Source: Ramlibacter cellulosilyticus (lineage in GTDB: Bacteria > Pseudomonadota > Gammaproteobacteria > Burkholderiales > Burkholderiaceae_C). Taken from it: 64,000 nt of DNA. A program made the position numbers and the translations under genes. The notes under the pieces were generated by a model. It saw only the letters and a list, made by a program, of their open reading frames with translations, ran no database searches and was not told the DNA's origin. Positions 61,621-64,000 of the stretch are shown here, one piece after another (position 1 is the stretch's first letter; each line of letters begins with the position of its first letter). The DNA lies in assembly GCF_014297465.1 (NCBI RefSeq), contig NZ_JACORT010000002.1:310001-374000 (forward strand), written 5' to 3'.

Positions 61621-63050
61621 TCGTCGGACGCGCGCGCGTCCCAGAGCAGGTCGTAGCGGCTCGAGGGCCGCATGGCGGATTGGGCCCACGCCTCCGCGCG
61701 ATCCGGCGGGGGATCCGCCTCCGCGTGGCCGACCGCCGAATAGCCCAGCGCGAGCCGGTCGCCCGTCACCCGCGCGCCCGTCAACTCCACCAGCGTCGGG
61801 AACAGGTCGAAGGGCAGCAGCTCGTCGCGGTTCGGCGGTGGCAGGTCCTTGCCGAGGAACAGGTTGAACATCCCGCGGCGCGGCGCCTGCACGAGCCTGT
61901 CGTAGACGGGGTTCGGCACGGCGAGGTGGTCGCCGATCACCACCACGACGGTGTCCTCCAGGTACCCGCGCTCGCGTGCGTACGAGATGAACTCGGCGAT
62001 GCGCTCGGCGCTGCAGCCGACGATGCCCTCGAAAGTGTCGACGCCGCGCGCGCGGCAGCGCGGCGAGAGGAAGCCGAACGGGTTGTGCGTGTTGAGCGTG
62101 AGCAGCGTCAGGTTGAAGGGCTGGCCGGAGGCGTGCAGCTGGTCCAGGCGTTCCTTCGCGCGCTGGAACAGGTTGCCGTCCCACATGCCCCAGGCGTTGA
62201 ATTCCTCGGGCCGCGCGCCCTTCGCTTCCCATTCGTCCCGGCCCCAGGTTTCCTGGTAGCCATGGTCCTTCAGGAACCGGCCCTTGCCGGCGAAGGAGAG
62301 GGAGACGCCGCCCATGAAGACGTTGCGGTAGCCGCGCGCCTGCAGCACGTCGCCGAGGCAGTGCGCGCCGGGAAGGAAGACGCGGTCCTCCCCGCGCGGG
62401 CGCACGTCGACCTCGGAGTACACCTTGAGCGGCACGCCGCACTGGGTGGCGACCATGCCGGCCATCGTCCACGTGGCGCCCACGGCCGGGCGGTACCAGC
62501 CGTAGCTGCGGCCGCCCAGCGCGTGCAAGGGGGCGAGCAGGTCCCGGCCGAACATGTGCGCGTCACCGTAGCTGGCCTCCATGCTCTCCGCGTAGATCAG
62601 CACGAGGTTGCGGCGGCGTTCGGGCACCAGCTGCACCCGCGAAGGGTCGACGTACTCCTGGGCGAAGCGGTCGGGCTCCAGGTACGCCGCTGCGTACGAC
62701 ACCACGGAGAACTGCGCGCAGAACAGCCCCACGGCCGCGAAGCCGGCCGCGGCCGGGCCGGCGCGCAGCAGCTTGCGGGGCCAGCCCCCCAGGTAGGGCG
62801 CGATGGCGAGGTGCGCCAGCGAGACCACGAGGGCTGCCACCAGCGGGAGGACGAAGCCGTAGACGGCGCATTCGACGTAGAAGATCTCGCTGATCCGGAT
62901 CGCAGCGCCCTCGGCGTACTGCAGGTGCCACAAGGCTTGGTCGACCGTGACGTCGCCGAAGGTCGCATGCAGCCAGTACAGCACCCCGATCGCCATGAAC
63001 GGCACGAGGTAGGCGGCAAGGCGCAGCAGGGACCAGGACGGGGGCAGCAT
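61617..63050 (-). CDS. OpgB/MdoB-like phosphoglycerol transferase (sulfatase fold)
   Basis: A 477-residue inner-membrane enzyme. About four N-terminal helices (to about 130) precede a periplasmic alkaline-phosphatase-fold domain. The opening NLVLIYAESMEASYGDAHMF has the metal-binding Glu. ATWTMAGMVATQCGVPL has the Thr nucleophile of the OpgB family, and TLNTHNPFGFLS and VVVVIGDHLAVPNP complete the site. OpgB adds phosphoglycerol to periplasmic glucans. The resemblance to the E. coli enzyme covers the whole catalytic domain, though the protein is shorter. No opgG/H is in view, so the acceptor remains inferred. Confidence 0.87.
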   Translation of the reverse strand: MLPPSWSLLRLAAYLVPFMAIGVLYWLHATFGDVTVDQALWHLQYAEGAAIRISEIFYVECAVYGFVLPLVAALVVSLAHLAIAPYLGGWPRKLLRAGPAAAGFAAVGLFCAQFSVVSYAAAYLEPDRFAQEYVDPSRVQLVPERRRNLVLIYAESMEASYGDAHMFGRDLLAPLHALGGRSYGWYRPAVGATWTMAGMVATQCGVPLKVYSEVDVRPRGEDRVFLPGAHCLGDVLQARGYRNVFMGGVSLSFAGKGRFLKDHGYQETWGRDEWEAKGARPEEFNAWGMWDGNLFQRAKERLDQLHASGQPFNLTLLTLNTHNPFGFLSPRCRARGVDTFEGIVGCSAERIAEFISYARERGYLEDTVVVVIGDHLAVPNPVYDRLVQAPRRGMFNLFLGKDLPPPNRDELLPFDLFPTLVELTGARVTGDRLALGYSAVGHAEADPPPDRAEAWAQSAMRPSSRYDLLWDARASDD

Positions 63051-63100
63051 GGGCAGCCTGGGGTATAGCCGCCTCCGGCCGCCCCGTCCACCCGCCGGCG

Positions 63101-64000
63101 TCAGGCGGCGCGGGGACGCCGCCGCACGGCGCGTTTCAGGCGGTCCTTCACGCGGCCGGCGAAATGCTCCGCATCGTCCACGTACTCGAACACGACGGGC
63201 ACCACCAGCAGGCTCAGGGCCGTGGAGGTGATCAGTCCGCCGATCACCGCGATCGCCATGGGCGAGCGGAAGCTCGGGTCCGCCGCGCCGAAGCCGATGG
63301 CGATCGGCAGCATGCCCGCGCCCATCGCGATGGTGGTCATGATGATGGGACGGGCGCGCTTGTGGCAGGCGTCGAGCAGCGCGTCGAAGCGCGACAGCCC
63401 CTGCTCGCGCCGCGCGACGATCGCGTACTCCACCAGCAGGATCGAGTTCTTCGTCGCGATGCCCATCAGCATGATCAGGCCGATCAGCGATGGCATGGAG
63501 AAACTCTTCTGCGCCACCAGCAGGCCGACGAAAGCGCCACCCAGCGCCAGCGGCAGCGCGCTCAGGATGGTGAGCGGGTGCAGGAAGTCCTTGAACAGCA
63601 GCACCAGCACGATGTAGATGCAGAGCACGCCGGTCAGCATGGCCAGGCCGAAGCTCGCGAAGAGCTCGCCCATCATCTCGGCGTCGCCGACGGTGGCGAC
63701 GCGCACGCCGGCGGGCAGGTTGCGCACCGAGGGCAGCTGCTGCACGGCTTCGGCCACTTCGCCGAGCGGTTGTCCCGAGAGCTCGATCTCGAAGTTGACG
63801 TTGCGCGACCGGTCGTAGCGGTCGATGACCGCCGGCCCGCCCGTGAGCTCCAGCGTCGCCACCTGTCCCAGCATCACCGTGCCACGTGCGCCGGGCACCG
63901 AGAGGCGTTCCAGCACGGAGAGGTCCTGGCGCGCCGCGTCGTCGAGGCGCACGTTGATCGGCACCTGCCGCTGCGCGAGGTTCAGCTTGGGCAGCGCCAC
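63101..64000 (-). CDS. RND efflux pump inner-membrane subunit, C-terminal part (5' end outside window)
   Basis: About 299 residues are visible of a protein normally near 1,030. The periplasmic part (GTVMLGQVATLELTGGPAVI, RSRNVNFEIELSGQPLGEV) is followed by the C-terminal membrane block. It has LPLALGGAFVGLLVAQKSFS, LIGLIMLMGIATKNSILLVE and RPIIMTTIAMGAGMLPIAIG, the conserved late helices of AcrB/MdtB/MexB-type proton-driven pumps. It is probably a multidrug exporter. Partner genes would lie beyond the window edge, and the substrate cannot be inferred. Confidence 0.95.
   Translation of the reverse strand: MALPKLNLAQRQVPINVRLDDAARQDLSVLERLSVPGARGTVMLGQVATLELTGGPAVIDRYDRSRNVNFEIELSGQPLGEVAEAVQQLPSVRNLPAGVRVATVGDAEMMGELFASFGLAMLTGVLCIYIVLVLLFKDFLHPLTILSALPLALGGAFVGLLVAQKSFSMPSLIGLIMLMGIATKNSILLVEYAIVARREQGLSRFDALLDACHKRARPIIMTTIAMGAGMLPIAIGFGAADPSFRSPMAIAVIGGLITSTALSLLVVPVVFEYVDDAEHFAGRVKDRLKRAVRRRPRAA

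Overview
The window reads as chromosomal DNA of a high-GC betaproteobacterium. RecA-RecX, SucCD, a succinate-type argC, DUF3717, TfpX/TfpZ and PglL homologues point to Burkholderiales, most like Comamonadaceae of the Ramlibacter/Variovorax kind. The genus is an inference from remembered family patterns and was not searched. Coding density is very high. Genes are often joined by ATGA start/stop overlaps, and I see no insertion sequence, prophage, tRNA, rRNA or CRISPR array.

Layout. 1-2867: end of an iron alcohol dehydrogenase, a PuuD-like glutamine amidotransferase and an aldehyde dehydrogenase, probably one catabolic operon. 3010-6793: a sulfatase-fold phosphoethanolamine transferase, an AI-2E-type permease, a periplasmic PEBP protein and a DUF3703 protein. 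6887-10475: topoisomerase III with a histone-H1-like Lys/Ala linker and a SWIB tail, divergent from a SET-domain lysine methyltransferase across a 38-bp alternating pyrimidine-purine tract. 10486-16084: birA, a SPOR-like protein, a GST, a two-component system, a small membrane-anchored protein and a MarR regulator. 16231-17764: recA-recX. 17805-28328: five large TPR-glycosyltransferase proteins (one SPINDLY/OGT type, four TPR-GT9 type) with a small unknown gene and a family 2 glycosyltransferase. 28312-31461: argC and sucCD.

31709-41529 is the most interesting block. It is one run of six genes: a CHASE2-Ser/Thr kinase, a PP2C phosphatase, an FHA protein, a CHASE2-class III cyclase, a class-II-type cyclic-nucleotide phosphodiesterase and a GAF-PilB/GspE ATPase. 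It ends at a sigma-54-driven type IV pilin gene (41674). From there to 52448 follow seven glycosyltransferase-type genes, a PglL-type oligosaccharyltransferase, moaC and a TfpX/TfpZ pilin accessory gene. Together these look like a sensory module (protein phosphorylation plus cAMP) attached to a pilus and its glycosylation island.

52445-64000 is mostly housekeeping: a BepA-like M48 protease, a four-helix membrane protein, terC under a yybP-ykoY manganese riboswitch, DUF3717 and DUF2007 proteins, yaeQ, purB, a GST, a periplasmic glutathione peroxidase, a ferritin-like diiron protein, rfaE2, an OpgB-like phosphoglycerol transferase and the end of an RND pump.

Several intergenic gaps hold REP-type palindromes beginning GTAG (four paired copies of one family, two single copies of another) and one element of a different palindromic family. 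They sit against start or stop codons and in one case inside an operon. No gap between genes exceeds about 300 bases.
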